From positions 1 to 64,000 of the forward strand of contig NZ_CP032408.1 of the NCBI RefSeq assembly GCF_016806065.1: a stretch of 64,000 nucleotides of DNA, read 5' to 3'. Positions 47,078 to 54,965 of this stretch are shown piece after piece. Origin of the DNA: Rhizobium rosettiformans (lineage in GTDB: Bacteria > Pseudomonadota > Alphaproteobacteria > Rhizobiales > Rhizobiaceae). A model generated the notes under the pieces. The model was not told the origin of the DNA and did not search any database. It worked only from the letters and a program-made list of their open reading frames with translations. The first letter of the stretch is position 1. The number at the start of each line of letters is the position of its first letter. Both the position numbers and the translations under genes were made by a program.

Positions 47078-48880
47078 ATGCTTGATATCAACCCTGGAAC
47101 CAAGATCGATACGGCGCTTGCAAAGCTCGAAAGGGCGCTTGCGAGCGGCGACATCGACGCCGCCGTCAACCTGTTTCAGGCCGATTGCTACTGGCGCGAT
47201 CTGGTGACATTCACCTGGAACCTGAAGACGCTGGAAGGCCATGAGCAGATCCGCGACATGCTCACCAGCCAACTCGCCGCCGCAAAACCCTCGAACTTCA
47301 TGCAGGACACCAAGGAGACCGCTTCGGAGGCCGGCGGCGTCACCGACGGCTGGTTCGAATTCGAAACCGGCGTCGCCCGCGGCTATGGCCATATCCGCCT
47401 GAAGGACGGCCTGATCTGGACGCTTCTGACCACCATGACGGAACTGAAAGGGCATGAGGAGCCAAAGGGTTTCCGACGCCCGATGGGCGCCGAGCACGGT
47501 CATGACCGTAACCGCAAGACTTGGAAAGAGAAGCGGGAAACCGAGGCGGCCGAACTCGGCTATACCACCCAGCCCTATGTGGTGATCATCGGCGGCGGCC
47601 AGGGCGGCATCGCGCTCGGGGCGCGTCTTCGGCAGCTCGGCGTGCCGACCATCATCATCGAAAAGAACGAACGGCCCGGCGACAGCTGGCGCAAGCGCTA
47701 CAAGTCGCTCTGCCTGCACGACCCGGTCTGGTACGACCACCTGCCCTACATCCCCTTCCCGGAAAACTGGCCGGTGTTCACGCCGAAGGACAAGGTCGGC
47801 GACTGGCTTGAAATGTACACCCGCGTCATGGAGCTGAACTATTGGGGCTCGACCACGGCACAGTCTGCGCAATACGATGAGACGACCGGCGAATGGACGG
47901 TGGTGGTCGAGCGCGACGGCAAGGAAGTGGTGCTTAAACCTAAGCAGCTGGTGCTGGCGACCGGCATGTCGGGCAAGGCCAATGTTCCGAAATTCGAAGG
48001 TCAGGACATCTTCAAGGGCGAACAGCAGCATTCCTCCCAGCATCCGGGACCGGATGCCTATGCCGGCAAGAAGGTTGTCGTCATCGGGTCCAACAATTCC
48101 GCCCATGACATCTGCGCGGCGCTCTGGGAAGCGGGCGCCGACGTCACCATGCTGCAGCGCTCGTCTACACACATCGTCAAGTCGGACTCGCTGATGGAGA
48201 TCGGGCTTGGCGATCTCTACTCCGAACGGGCGGTTCAGGGCGGCATGACGACGCGCAAGGCGGATCTGATCTTCGCCTCCCTGCCCTACCGGATCATGCA
48301 CGAGTTCCAGATCCCGATTTACGACAAGATTCGTGAAAAGGACGCGGACTTCTATGCGGCCCTCGAAACGGCCGGTTTCATGCTGGACTTCGGTGACGAC
48401 GGGTCGGGCCTGTTCATGAAGTACCTGCGGCGCGGGTCGGGCTATTATATCGATGTGGGGGCATGCGATCTCGTCATCGATGGTTCAATCAAGCTGAAGT
48501 CGGGCGTCGACGTCTCGCACCTGACGGAGGACGCCGTCGTGCTGGAGGATGGCACGGAACTACCGGCGGACCTTGTCGTCTACGCGACCGGCTACGGCTC
48601 GATGAATGGCTGGGCCGCCGATCTCATCTCGCGTGAAGTCGCCGACAAGGTTGGCAAGTGCTGGGGCCTCGGCTCGAACACCACCAAGGATCCGGGTCCC
48701 TGGGAGGGTGAGCAGCGCAACATGTGGAAGCCGACGCAACAGGACGCACTGTGGTTCCATGGCGGCAACCTGCACCAGTCGCGCCACTATTCGCAGTATC
48801 TGTCGCTGCAACTGAAGGCGCGTCAGGCCGGGATCGACACGCCCGTCTACGGCCTCACCAAGCCGCATCACCTGTCGTAA
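47078..48880 (+). CDS. Flavin-containing monooxygenase with NTF2-like N-terminus
   Basis: 600 aa. Residues 1 to about 150 look like an NTF2/SnoaL-like domain (VNLFQADCYWRDLVTFTWNLKTLEGHEQIRDML). The rest is an FAD/NAD(P) monooxygenase: FAD motif VVIIGGGQGGIALGARLRQLGVPTIIIEKNERPGDSWRKRYKSLCLHDP, NADPH motif VVVIGSNNSAHDICAALWEAGADVTML and ATGYGSM. Baeyer-Villiger or FMO-type oxidation of a ketone is the likely reaction. The ATG at 47078 has a GGAGGAGAAG ribosome-binding site; a longer in-frame start exists. With the preceding dehydrogenase it suggests alcohol to ketone to ester catabolism. Confidence 0.88.
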   Translation: MLDINPGTKIDTALAKLERALASGDIDAAVNLFQADCYWRDLVTFTWNLKTLEGHEQIRDMLTSQLAAAKPSNFMQDTKETASEAGGVTDGWFEFETGVARGYGHIRLKDGLIWTLLTTMTELKGHEEPKGFRRPMGAEHGHDRNRKTWKEKRETEAAELGYTTQPYVVIIGGGQGGIALGARLRQLGVPTIIIEKNERPGDSWRKRYKSLCLHDPVWYDHLPYIPFPENWPVFTPKDKVGDWLEMYTRVMELNYWGSTTAQSAQYDETTGEWTVVVERDGKEVVLKPKQLVLATGMSGKANVPKFEGQDIFKGEQQHSSQHPGPDAYAGKKVVVIGSNNSAHDICAALWEAGADVTMLQRSSTHIVKSDSLMEIGLGDLYSERAVQGGMTTRKADLIFASLPYRIMHEFQIPIYDKIREKDADFYAALETAGFMLDFGDDGSGLFMKYLRRGSGYYIDVGACDLVIDGSIKLKSGVDVSHLTEDAVVLEDGTELPADLVVYATGYGSMNGWAADLISREVADKVGKCWGLGSNTTKDPGPWEGEQRNMWKPTQQDALWFHGGNLHQSRHYSQYLSLQLKARQAGIDTPVYGLTKPHHLS

Positions 48881-48888
48881 AGCAAAAA

Positions 48889-48911
48889 GGGCGCCCGATC
48901 CACCGGCGCCC
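48889..48911 (+). terminator. Probable terminator hairpin
   Basis: GGGCGCC (48889-48895) pairs with GGCGCCC (48905-48911) across a 9-base loop, starting 8 bases after the monooxygenase stop codon and preceded by an A-run. There is no strong T-run after it, so termination may be partial. Confidence 0.5.
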
Positions 48912-49011
48912 CCGCATCTTCCCGCAACCCTCGTCGTCTTGAAAGTTGATGTTCTGGCCGGATGGAGTTGTTGCCGTGGCCCTTCTCTGTGCGATAGCGG
49001 TCGTCTACGCC

Positions 49012-49036
49012 TTGAAAGGAGTCGAACCTGCGACCC
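49012..49036 (+). repeat. tRNA T-arm-like direct repeat, copy 1
   Basis: TTGAAAGGAGTCGAACCTG followed by CGACCC. Read on the minus strand it gives GGTTCGACTCC, like a tRNA T-arm, but no complete tRNA folds from the surroundings. A second copy with two differences in the core 23 bases occurs at 54750. See findings for the possible attachment-site reading. Confidence 0.5.
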
Positions 49037-49300
49037 ATAGGGGAACTTTCCCGCTGGATTGAATTCGCTATGTTTTCAGCACTTTTCGGGACTCAAAACG
49101 CGGGTTGCTAAATGTTCTGCAACGGTCTTCACTTGACCGAAGGCGGGCCGCTTGTCATACATGGGATGGCCCTACACGCGGGCCGGTGTGCCCGCCACGC
49201 AAAGCTATGTCAGCGTTTCATCTCTGAATTGTCACACTGTGCCTACAGGCACGGTCTGGCCATTAGCGGGCACATGGTCGGATCAATTCAGGAACTGAAT

Positions 49301-50225
49301 ATGACCGAAGCAGCAGAAATTAGCCACCTCAAGCTTCTTGCAAAACGTCACGCCCGGGCCAGCAGGGTGGCGCTACATGAAGCGCTGAACTTCATTGCCA
49401 TACACCTCGGCTTTTCAAATTGGACACAACTGGTCACCGCCAACAAGAGTGGGTGGGTACCAAGCCCTGAACAGGTGGTGAGCATCGAAGCGATGGTGGC
49501 GTGTCACGTTTCACCGGCGGATTTCAAGACTGGAAGTGCCGACGCCAGCACGCGGCGTTGGGAGTATCTTGAACAAGCAGAACAAAGCCAGATAAGGGGT
49601 CATGCCTATCGCCTGCAACTGGGCCTGGATGACGTCATCATCGCAGGAGACGGTTGGAGCATCACGGTTCCAGAGAATCCGAGTGCGCGCGCCACGGTGC
49701 GGACGAGTGCTGAAGCAGACGACCAGTCCCCTGTATTCGATCCGGACTTCCTCGAAGAAGCACTGAGCCTGGCCAATCATCGGATGGCGCAAGTCCGCGG
49801 GAAAATCTCGACCGATTGGCCAAGGAGGTCGACAAAGCCCGATGGAAAGGGTCGATCTCGCCACCCACTGTGGGATCGCGACTCCGACACCTGGTTTTGC
49901 TTGCACTGCAATGGGAAGATCACGGGCGATCAGATCGCACAAAATCTGTGGCATTGCCCCGCATGCGGCGCTTCCCCAGTCGACATTTTCGACACTGCGT
50001 TCTGGTGCGAAGATGAAGGCAAGTCGCTCCCGCCGATCGGCGCTAAAGCGAAATCGGACACTCGCAAACCTGAATTCCACGTGGTCGACGACCGTCCAAA
50101 ACTTGAGTTGAACGAACGTAACATCGTTCTTCTCATGAGAAGCGCACTCTTAGATGACGCGACGAGCATAAGCGAACGACTGGGGGCGCTCTTGGCCGAA
50201 ATCACCGTCGATGAAGACAACGACG
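49301..50225 (+). pseudogene. Unknown zinc-ribbon gene, 5' part (split by IS3)
   Basis: About 308 residues before the insertion. The N-terminal block EISHLKLLAKRHARASRVALHEALNFIAIHLGFSNWTQLV is a short helical motif found at the start of various alphaproteobacterial proteins. In the middle, WFCLHCNGKITGDQIAQNLWHCPACGASP is a four-Cys zinc ribbon. The start at MTEAAEIS is favoured by an AGGA upstream; longer in-frame starts reach 49112. The sequence runs to EDNDV, where the IS3 enters; joining to 51467 across the 3-bp duplication restores the frame exactly. No function recognised. Confidence 0.78.
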
Positions 50226-50255
50226 TGGCCTGCTGCCGGTTTTTCGGACACCGAG

Positions 50256-51116
50256 TTAGGCTAATCCCACTTTGTTTTCAAATTCCATAGGGCTGAGGTA
50301 GCCCAGTGTCGAATGGCGACGCTTTGGATTGTAGAAGCGCTCGATGTAATCGAACACGTCCGCCTTTGCATCGTCCCTGGTCCTGTAGACCTTGCGAGCT
50401 GTCCTTTCCGTTTTGAGTGATGAGAAGAAGCTTTCCATCGCGGCATTGTCCCAGACATTGCCGGATCGGCTCATCGAGCATGTGATGCCGTGGTCGGCCA
50501 TGAGACGCTGGAACTGCTCGCTTGTGTATTGGCTACCCTGGTCCGAATGGTGGAGGAGCGCATCTGGCTTGCCTCTGCGCCAGATGGCCATGATCAACGC
50601 ATCTGTAACGAGCTGGGCTGTCATATTGGTGCTCATCGACCAGCCAACAACACGTCGCGAGAACAGGTCGATGACGACGGCCACATAGAGCCAGCCCTCA
50701 GCCGTCCATAGATAGGTAAAATCGGCCACCCACTTCTGGTTCGGTCTTGCTGCCGCGAACTGTCGGTCTAGCACATTCGGCATGATGACAGGGCGCTCAC
50801 CGTCGTCTTTCGGCAAGCCACGCCGTCTCGGCCTTGCTCTCAATGCATTTTCCCGCATGAGACGCTCGACGCGATGCAGGCCACAGGAGAGGCCTTCGGC
50901 GAGGAGGTCGTGCCAGACACGCCGCGCGCCATAGGTGCGGTCGCTATCCTTGAAGCTGTCCTTGATCTTGTCGAGCAGAGCCTCGTCATACCGGGCATGC
51001 TGGCTCGGAGACCGGTTTAACCAGGCATGAAAGCCGGAACGCGATACACCCAGCGCTTCGCAGAGCCATGCCACCGGCCAGATCGAACGGTGCTTTGCAA
51101 TGAACGCGAACTTCAT
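50256..51116 (-). CDS. IS3-family transposase OrfB
   Basis: 286 aa. HTH_21 region (RTYGARRVWHDLLAEGLSCGLHRVERLMRE) then rve core with catalytic residues in WVADFTYLWTAEGWLYVAVVIDLFSRRVVGWSM, LHHSDQGSQYTS and the Glu in AAMESFFSSLKTE. It overlaps the end of orfA by 4 bases, as needed for frameshifting or coupling. Intact. Confidence 0.93.
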   Translation of the reverse strand: MKFAFIAKHRSIWPVAWLCEALGVSRSGFHAWLNRSPSQHARYDEALLDKIKDSFKDSDRTYGARRVWHDLLAEGLSCGLHRVERLMRENALRARPRRRGLPKDDGERPVIMPNVLDRQFAAARPNQKWVADFTYLWTAEGWLYVAVVIDLFSRRVVGWSMSTNMTAQLVTDALIMAIWRRGKPDALLHHSDQGSQYTSEQFQRLMADHGITCSMSRSGNVWDNAAMESFFSSLKTERTARKVYRTRDDAKADVFDYIERFYNPKRRHSTLGYLSPMEFENKVGLA

Positions 51117-51403
51117 ATCACGTCCTTCGCAAAGTAGGCGGCGGCCTTTTTTAAGATGTCACGCTCCGCCTTCAGCTTGGCCACTTCTTTCCGAAGCCTC
51201 TCGATCTCAAGCTGCTCAGGCTTCATCTGTCCCTGACCAGGAAACGCCTGTGCTGGGTCCGAACCATATTCCCTGACCCACTTGCGCAGGACATTCTCAT
51301 GAACATCCAGATCGCGGGATGCCTGCGCAACGCCGACCCCACGCTCTCGAACCAATCTCACCGCCTCAAGCTTGTACTCGCGGCTGAACTTCCTTCGTTG
51401 CAT
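51113..51403 (-). CDS. IS3-family transposase OrfA
   Basis: 96 aa. Helix-turn-helix (FSREYKLEAVRLVRERGVGVAQASRDLDVHENVLRKWVREYG) and a coiled coil (EIERLRKEVAKLKAERDILKKAAAYFAK) that mediates multimerisation. Standard IS3 OrfA. Confidence 0.93.
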   Translation of the reverse strand: MQRRKFSREYKLEAVRLVRERGVGVAQASRDLDVHENVLRKWVREYGSDPAQAFPGQGQMKPEQLEIERLRKEVAKLKAERDILKKAAAYFAKDVI

Positions 51404-51466
51404 TAATGCACTCCAGTTTCATTGGAAGCACCTTAACTCGGTGTCCAAGAAACCGGCAGCAGGCCA

Positions 51467-51936
51467 ACGTTTGGATCTCGCTGGAAGAGGATTTGTGGCC
51501 GGATCATAAGGAGCCAACTCAGGCGATCAAGGTTGCAGCACAGCTCGGTATCGAAATTGAATTGGAGACCATGTGGTCGAAGATACCTTTTCATTGGCCA
51601 GCCTTGGGTGAGCAGACCTCAAGCACCACCGAATACCTGCAGATGTTGCTCGACGCGTATGCGCAGTACCCCATCCCTTCGAATAGCGACGCGTGATCGT
51701 TTCGGGCCAACCTCCTCGATTGGATCGATCGAGAAGGTTGGTCGCCTTCTTCAGAAGATCAGTTCGCCTTCGCTGGAGAGACGAAGGCAGGCTCACTCCC
51801 ATGCCCCGCAATTCCCGAAAATCCGGAGTGGGGCGTGGATGCTACCGTTGTAGGATGCCCATCCAATCTTGCCGCCGCTGTACGGCAACTACCTTTAGTG
51901 GTGGATCAGCCGTTCAGAAAGGAGAACAAAGAGTAG
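51467..51936 (+). pseudogene. Unknown zinc-ribbon gene, 3' part, with internal TGA
   Basis: Continuation of the split gene: DV-WISLEEDLWPDHKEPTQAIKVAAQLGIEIELETMW and so on to a TGA at 51694-51696. The same frame stays open for a further 79 codons to the TAG at 51934-51936, with protein-like sequence (NLLDWIDREGWSPSSEDQFAFAGE). So either the protein ends at the TGA and a second small coupled frame follows, or the TGA is an additional inactivating mutation in a longer gene. Function unknown. Confidence 0.6.
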
Positions 51937-52009
51937 ACAGACATTAATCACTGTAGGATAGGTTACCGACGCAAAGCGGCCCAAAAGTGGTCCGAGTCGG
52001 GAGCCAGAC

Positions 52010-53674
52010 GTGAAGCTTGTATCTCACCGCGATCCTACTGATACGCCCATTCTCCGCAAAGAGAGGGGAGCCTTCTTCACACCTGCGGCGATCACGCGTT
52101 TCATTGCCAGTTGGGCGCTTCGCGCACCCGGCGATCGGGTGCTCGAACCGGCTGCTGGCGATGCTGCGTTCCTAGTATCTGCGGTCGAGCGCCTCCGCGA
52201 ACTCGCCCCCCATAGCAAGTCTTTGCCCCTCGTCCATGGCGTAGAAATACATGCCCATAGCGCAAACGTGGCGCGCCAGCGGGTCGCTGATGTCGGGGGC
52301 ACTGCCAACATTCAGCTTTCGGACTTCTTCGCCGTTAACCCCAACCGATCTTTCAATGCGGTGATCGGGAATCCACCCTTCATCAGGTATCAGGATTTCA
52401 CCGGAGAGGCGCGAGCCCGTGCTCGCGAGGTCGCCATTCGTGAAGGGGTGTCCCTCACCGGGCTCGCGTCGAGTTGGGCAGCCTTCACTGTGCACTCGAC
52501 TTCCTTCCTTCAGCCTGGCGGTCGCTTAGGTTTCGTTCTCCCCGCTGAATTGCTTTCGGTGAACTATGCCGCCCCGGTTCGCAAATTCCTGTTCAGTCGG
52601 TTCAGGGACGTCCAGCTTGTGCTGTTTGACGAGCAAGTTTTCCCTGAAGCCGAAGCAGATGTAGTGCTTCTTCTTGCCGATGGATATCTTGAGGGTCCTA
52701 CCTCCCACGCAACTATTCGTCAGACAAAGAACGCTGAGACCCTTGCCAAACTCGGTCCCGGCCAAAGTTGGACACCAGCCGACCCCGCTGCCAAATGGAC
52801 CAGCAGTCTCGTCGATGCTGCTGTCGTCCATCAGCTGCGGTCTCTAATGGAAGAGGGCCTCTTCTCGAATTTGGAGACCTGGGGCGATACAACGCTCGGG
52901 ATGGTGACCGGGAACAATAGGTACTTTACCCTTTCTCCTGAGCGCGTCTCCGAACTTAAGCTGGGTCCAGAAGAGCTTCTTAGCGTGTCCCCGCCCGGGA
53001 GCTCTCATCTGAGAGGTCTCTCCCTTTCAAACGCAGACCTCGAAAAGCTAGGACAAAGCGGAAGTGCCATTCACCTCTTCTATCCCAGCGACCCTCCGTC
53101 GCCGGCAGCTGCTGCGTACATTGCTGATGGGCATCGGACCGGGGTGGACACTGCCTATAAGTGTCGGGTTCGCAAAACGTGGTATCGCGTGCCCCTCATT
53201 GCTCCGGCTGACCTTTTTCTCACCTGCATGAATGCAGATACGCCCCGCATCACCGAGAATGCCGCCAATGCTCATCACCTCAACTCTGTCCACGGCGTCT
53301 ATCTCAATGAGAGATATAGACACCTTGGCAAGCAACTGCTTCCGTTGGCCAGCCTAAACTCCGTGACGTTGCTGCACGCCGAAATGGTTGGCCGCGCTTA
53401 TGGAGGCGGGATCCTCAAGATCGAGCCGAGGGAGGCGGACATATGGGCGATGCCTTCGCCTACTTTGGTCGCCTCTCGTGCCGAGAGGCTCCGCGAGGTC
53501 AAACGCAGCGTTGCAAAACTCCTTGACAAGGGAAGGCTGCTCGATGCGGTGCAAATCGTTGACCAGGTGCTTTTCGCCGACGTTGATATCACCGCGCCCC
53601 AGTTGGAAGCTGTCCGAAATGCACGTGCAGAACTGGCGAACCGCCGCACTGTGAGGTCAGCAAGTGGCCGCTAA
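52010..53674 (+). CDS. N6-adenine DNA methyltransferase
   Basis: 554 aa gamma-class-like amino-methyltransferase. Motif X-like GAFFTPAAITRFIASW (20-35), SAM-binding motif I VLEPAAGDAAFLVSAVERL (about 44-62) and catalytic motif IV NPPFIRYQDF (119-128) are clear. The large C-terminal half probably contains the target-recognition domain. The order and motif types are those of Eco57I/type II m6A enzymes and restriction-modification partners. It overlaps the next gene by 11 bases. It would protect host sites cut by that neighbour. Confidence 0.88.
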   Translation: MKLVSHRDPTDTPILRKERGAFFTPAAITRFIASWALRAPGDRVLEPAAGDAAFLVSAVERLRELAPHSKSLPLVHGVEIHAHSANVARQRVADVGGTANIQLSDFFAVNPNRSFNAVIGNPPFIRYQDFTGEARARAREVAIREGVSLTGLASSWAAFTVHSTSFLQPGGRLGFVLPAELLSVNYAAPVRKFLFSRFRDVQLVLFDEQVFPEAEADVVLLLADGYLEGPTSHATIRQTKNAETLAKLGPGQSWTPADPAAKWTSSLVDAAVVHQLRSLMEEGLFSNLETWGDTTLGMVTGNNRYFTLSPERVSELKLGPEELLSVSPPGSSHLRGLSLSNADLEKLGQSGSAIHLFYPSDPPSPAAAAYIADGHRTGVDTAYKCRVRKTWYRVPLIAPADLFLTCMNADTPRITENAANAHHLNSVHGVYLNERYRHLGKQLLPLASLNSVTLLHAEMVGRAYGGGILKIEPREADIWAMPSPTLVASRAERLREVKRSVAKLLDKGRLLDAVQIVDQVLFADVDITAPQLEAVRNARAELANRRTVRSASGR

Positions 53675-54695
53675 ACCTAGTTCGAAAACCGAAGCCTGGG
53701 AAATCTTCGATCACATCGTTGAAGCCGCCGCTCCCGGCGGAGAACACACCAACCCTTGGGTTTTGGGATCGGACGGCCAGCCGCAGTTCCGTCCAGACTA
53801 CGAAACCCTCGCGCTGCTGCTCGGTGTCCCTCTCCACCTGAAAGTCGGGACGCAAACGGGTGTGCCCGCGCTGGCCTTGGATGTCTGGCTCAGTTACGAA
53901 CTTCGCAGAGCCGGATTCGGGACGGACCAGGTTTGGCCGAGGCCTTCAAATCCGCGCGTTCTTCCCGCCCCTGTGGCCGCCTTTGTCAAATCACTCCCCT
54001 CGTCAATTCGAGCCAAGGCTCAATCGCATCTGACATCGAACACGTCGATTCCGAGCGTCACGTCGTCCTCGGCGTCAATTCTGGGCAAAAACTATCTGAA
54101 GCAAGTTGATGTCATCATCACCGACTGGGTAACGGGCCCGGAATTGCTGATATCGACGAAGCGAATGGACTCGTCGTACGGAAAGAATGCGCCTAACCGC
54201 ATAGAAGAATCGTACGGCGACGCCAAGAACCTTCGCCTGCGCCATCCGCTTGCGGCTTTGGGTTTCTTGTTCGGGCTCCGCTCAGACATCCTGGAAAAAG
54301 AACCTAAGACCGCAGAGTGGCTGTTCGACCTTCTGTCCAAGCTGGGCCGGGAGGACGATGCGTATCACGCTACCTGTCTGGTGCTGATGGACTATTCCAG
54401 CGATCAGGCACCGGTAGAGGCCGACAAGGAAGAGCCCAGCCCCGGCATACTGGAGCCGGGGCCACAGCCGATAAGTGATGCGACCGAGGATGAGGCTGTA
54501 GAACTTCCGGAAAGCACGATCGAGAGCATAGTTAAGGCCTTGCCCAAGGTATCAATCCTGGAGGAGAGAACCCCTGATGATCTCTCCCCCGCGCGCTTTC
54601 TAACCTCGTTGATCAATCGTGTTCTTGCCGCTACGCCGGTAAATATGCACGAAGAAGCGAGGAAGCGCCGCGCTTCGGTTCGACTGACTAAGTGA
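53664..54695 (+). CDS. Probable restriction endonuclease partner
   Basis: 343 aa, GTG start inside the end of the methyltransferase gene. The segment YLKQVDVIITDWVTGPELLISTKRMDSSYGKN resembles a PD-(D/E)xK nuclease core: D149 on one strand, then a strand ending S-T-K166, i.e. an S in place of the usual second acid. HPLAALGFLFGLRSDI after it is a helical block. Tight coupling with a stand-alone adenine methyltransferase strongly suggests the cognate nuclease. It has no close named family that I recognise. The C-terminal third is acidic and likely flexible. Confidence 0.65.
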   Translation: MAAKPSSKTEAWEIFDHIVEAAAPGGEHTNPWVLGSDGQPQFRPDYETLALLLGVPLHLKVGTQTGVPALALDVWLSYELRRAGFGTDQVWPRPSNPRVLPAPVAAFVKSLPSSIRAKAQSHLTSNTSIPSVTSSSASILGKNYLKQVDVIITDWVTGPELLISTKRMDSSYGKNAPNRIEESYGDAKNLRLRHPLAALGFLFGLRSDILEKEPKTAEWLFDLLSKLGREDDAYHATCLVLMDYSSDQAPVEADKEEPSPGILEPGPQPISDATEDEAVELPESTIESIVKALPKVSILEERTPDDLSPARFLTSLINRVLAATPVNMHEEARKRRASVRLTK

Positions 54696-54965
54696 AGGCT
54701 TTGCGCCGGTTTTATGCAAGCTATCCTGCACCTATCTGTTCGGCTGCAGTTGAAAGGAATCGAACCTGAGACACCCTTTTTTGGCTGCGAAACCGCTATA
54801 TCCCGGCACGCACGCCGACCGGCCAAAACAGTTAGCGATCCTTGGGATGCTTCAATCCCAACAAAATTTTTTCGATATCAACACTGATGTGATGAATTGC
54901 TGTTACTTAGCGGTTAGGTTGCTTAAAAACTGCTTCGCGTTCTATTTCTTACCGGACGTCAACAT
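54696..54965. promoter_or_regulatory. Intergenic region upstream of the SIR2 operon
   Basis: 270 bases with no gene. It includes the second T-arm-like repeat (54750-54775) and an AT-rich stretch (54865-54960) that fits the promoter of the following operon. Confidence 0.45.
54750..54775 (+). repeat. tRNA T-arm-like direct repeat, copy 2
   Basis: TTGAAAGGAATCGAACCTG followed by AGACACC: same orientation as the copy at 49012, two mismatches in 23 bases. A few bases further, GCTGCGAAACCGCTATA also recalls the anticodon-arm side of a tRNA, but no full tRNA can be folded. Confidence 0.5.

Larger units (their letters stand above)
50226..51466 (-). mobile_element. IS3-family insertion sequence
   Basis: About 1241 bp with long imperfect inverted ends: TGGCCTGCTGCCGGTTT on the left and its inverted copy on the right, followed on both sides by GGACACCGAGTTA. 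A 3-bp target duplication ACG flanks it (50223-50225 and 51467-51469), typical for the family. Two transposase genes on the minus strand. Removing the IS and one ACG reconnects the interrupted reading frame. Confidence 0.92.

Noticed and set aside
46925..48301. 458-aa open frame on the minus strand inside the monooxygenase gene
   Set aside because: The plus strand has complete FAD and NADPH motifs; the minus frame is a GC-rich shadow.
48990..49090. A tRNA gene on the minus strand
   Set aside because: Only a T-arm-like segment is present; acceptor and anticodon stems do not pair, so it is reported as a repeat instead.
54740..54840. A tRNA or tmRNA gene on the minus strand
   Set aside because: The T-arm-like part pairs over only three bases and no complete cloverleaf could be built.
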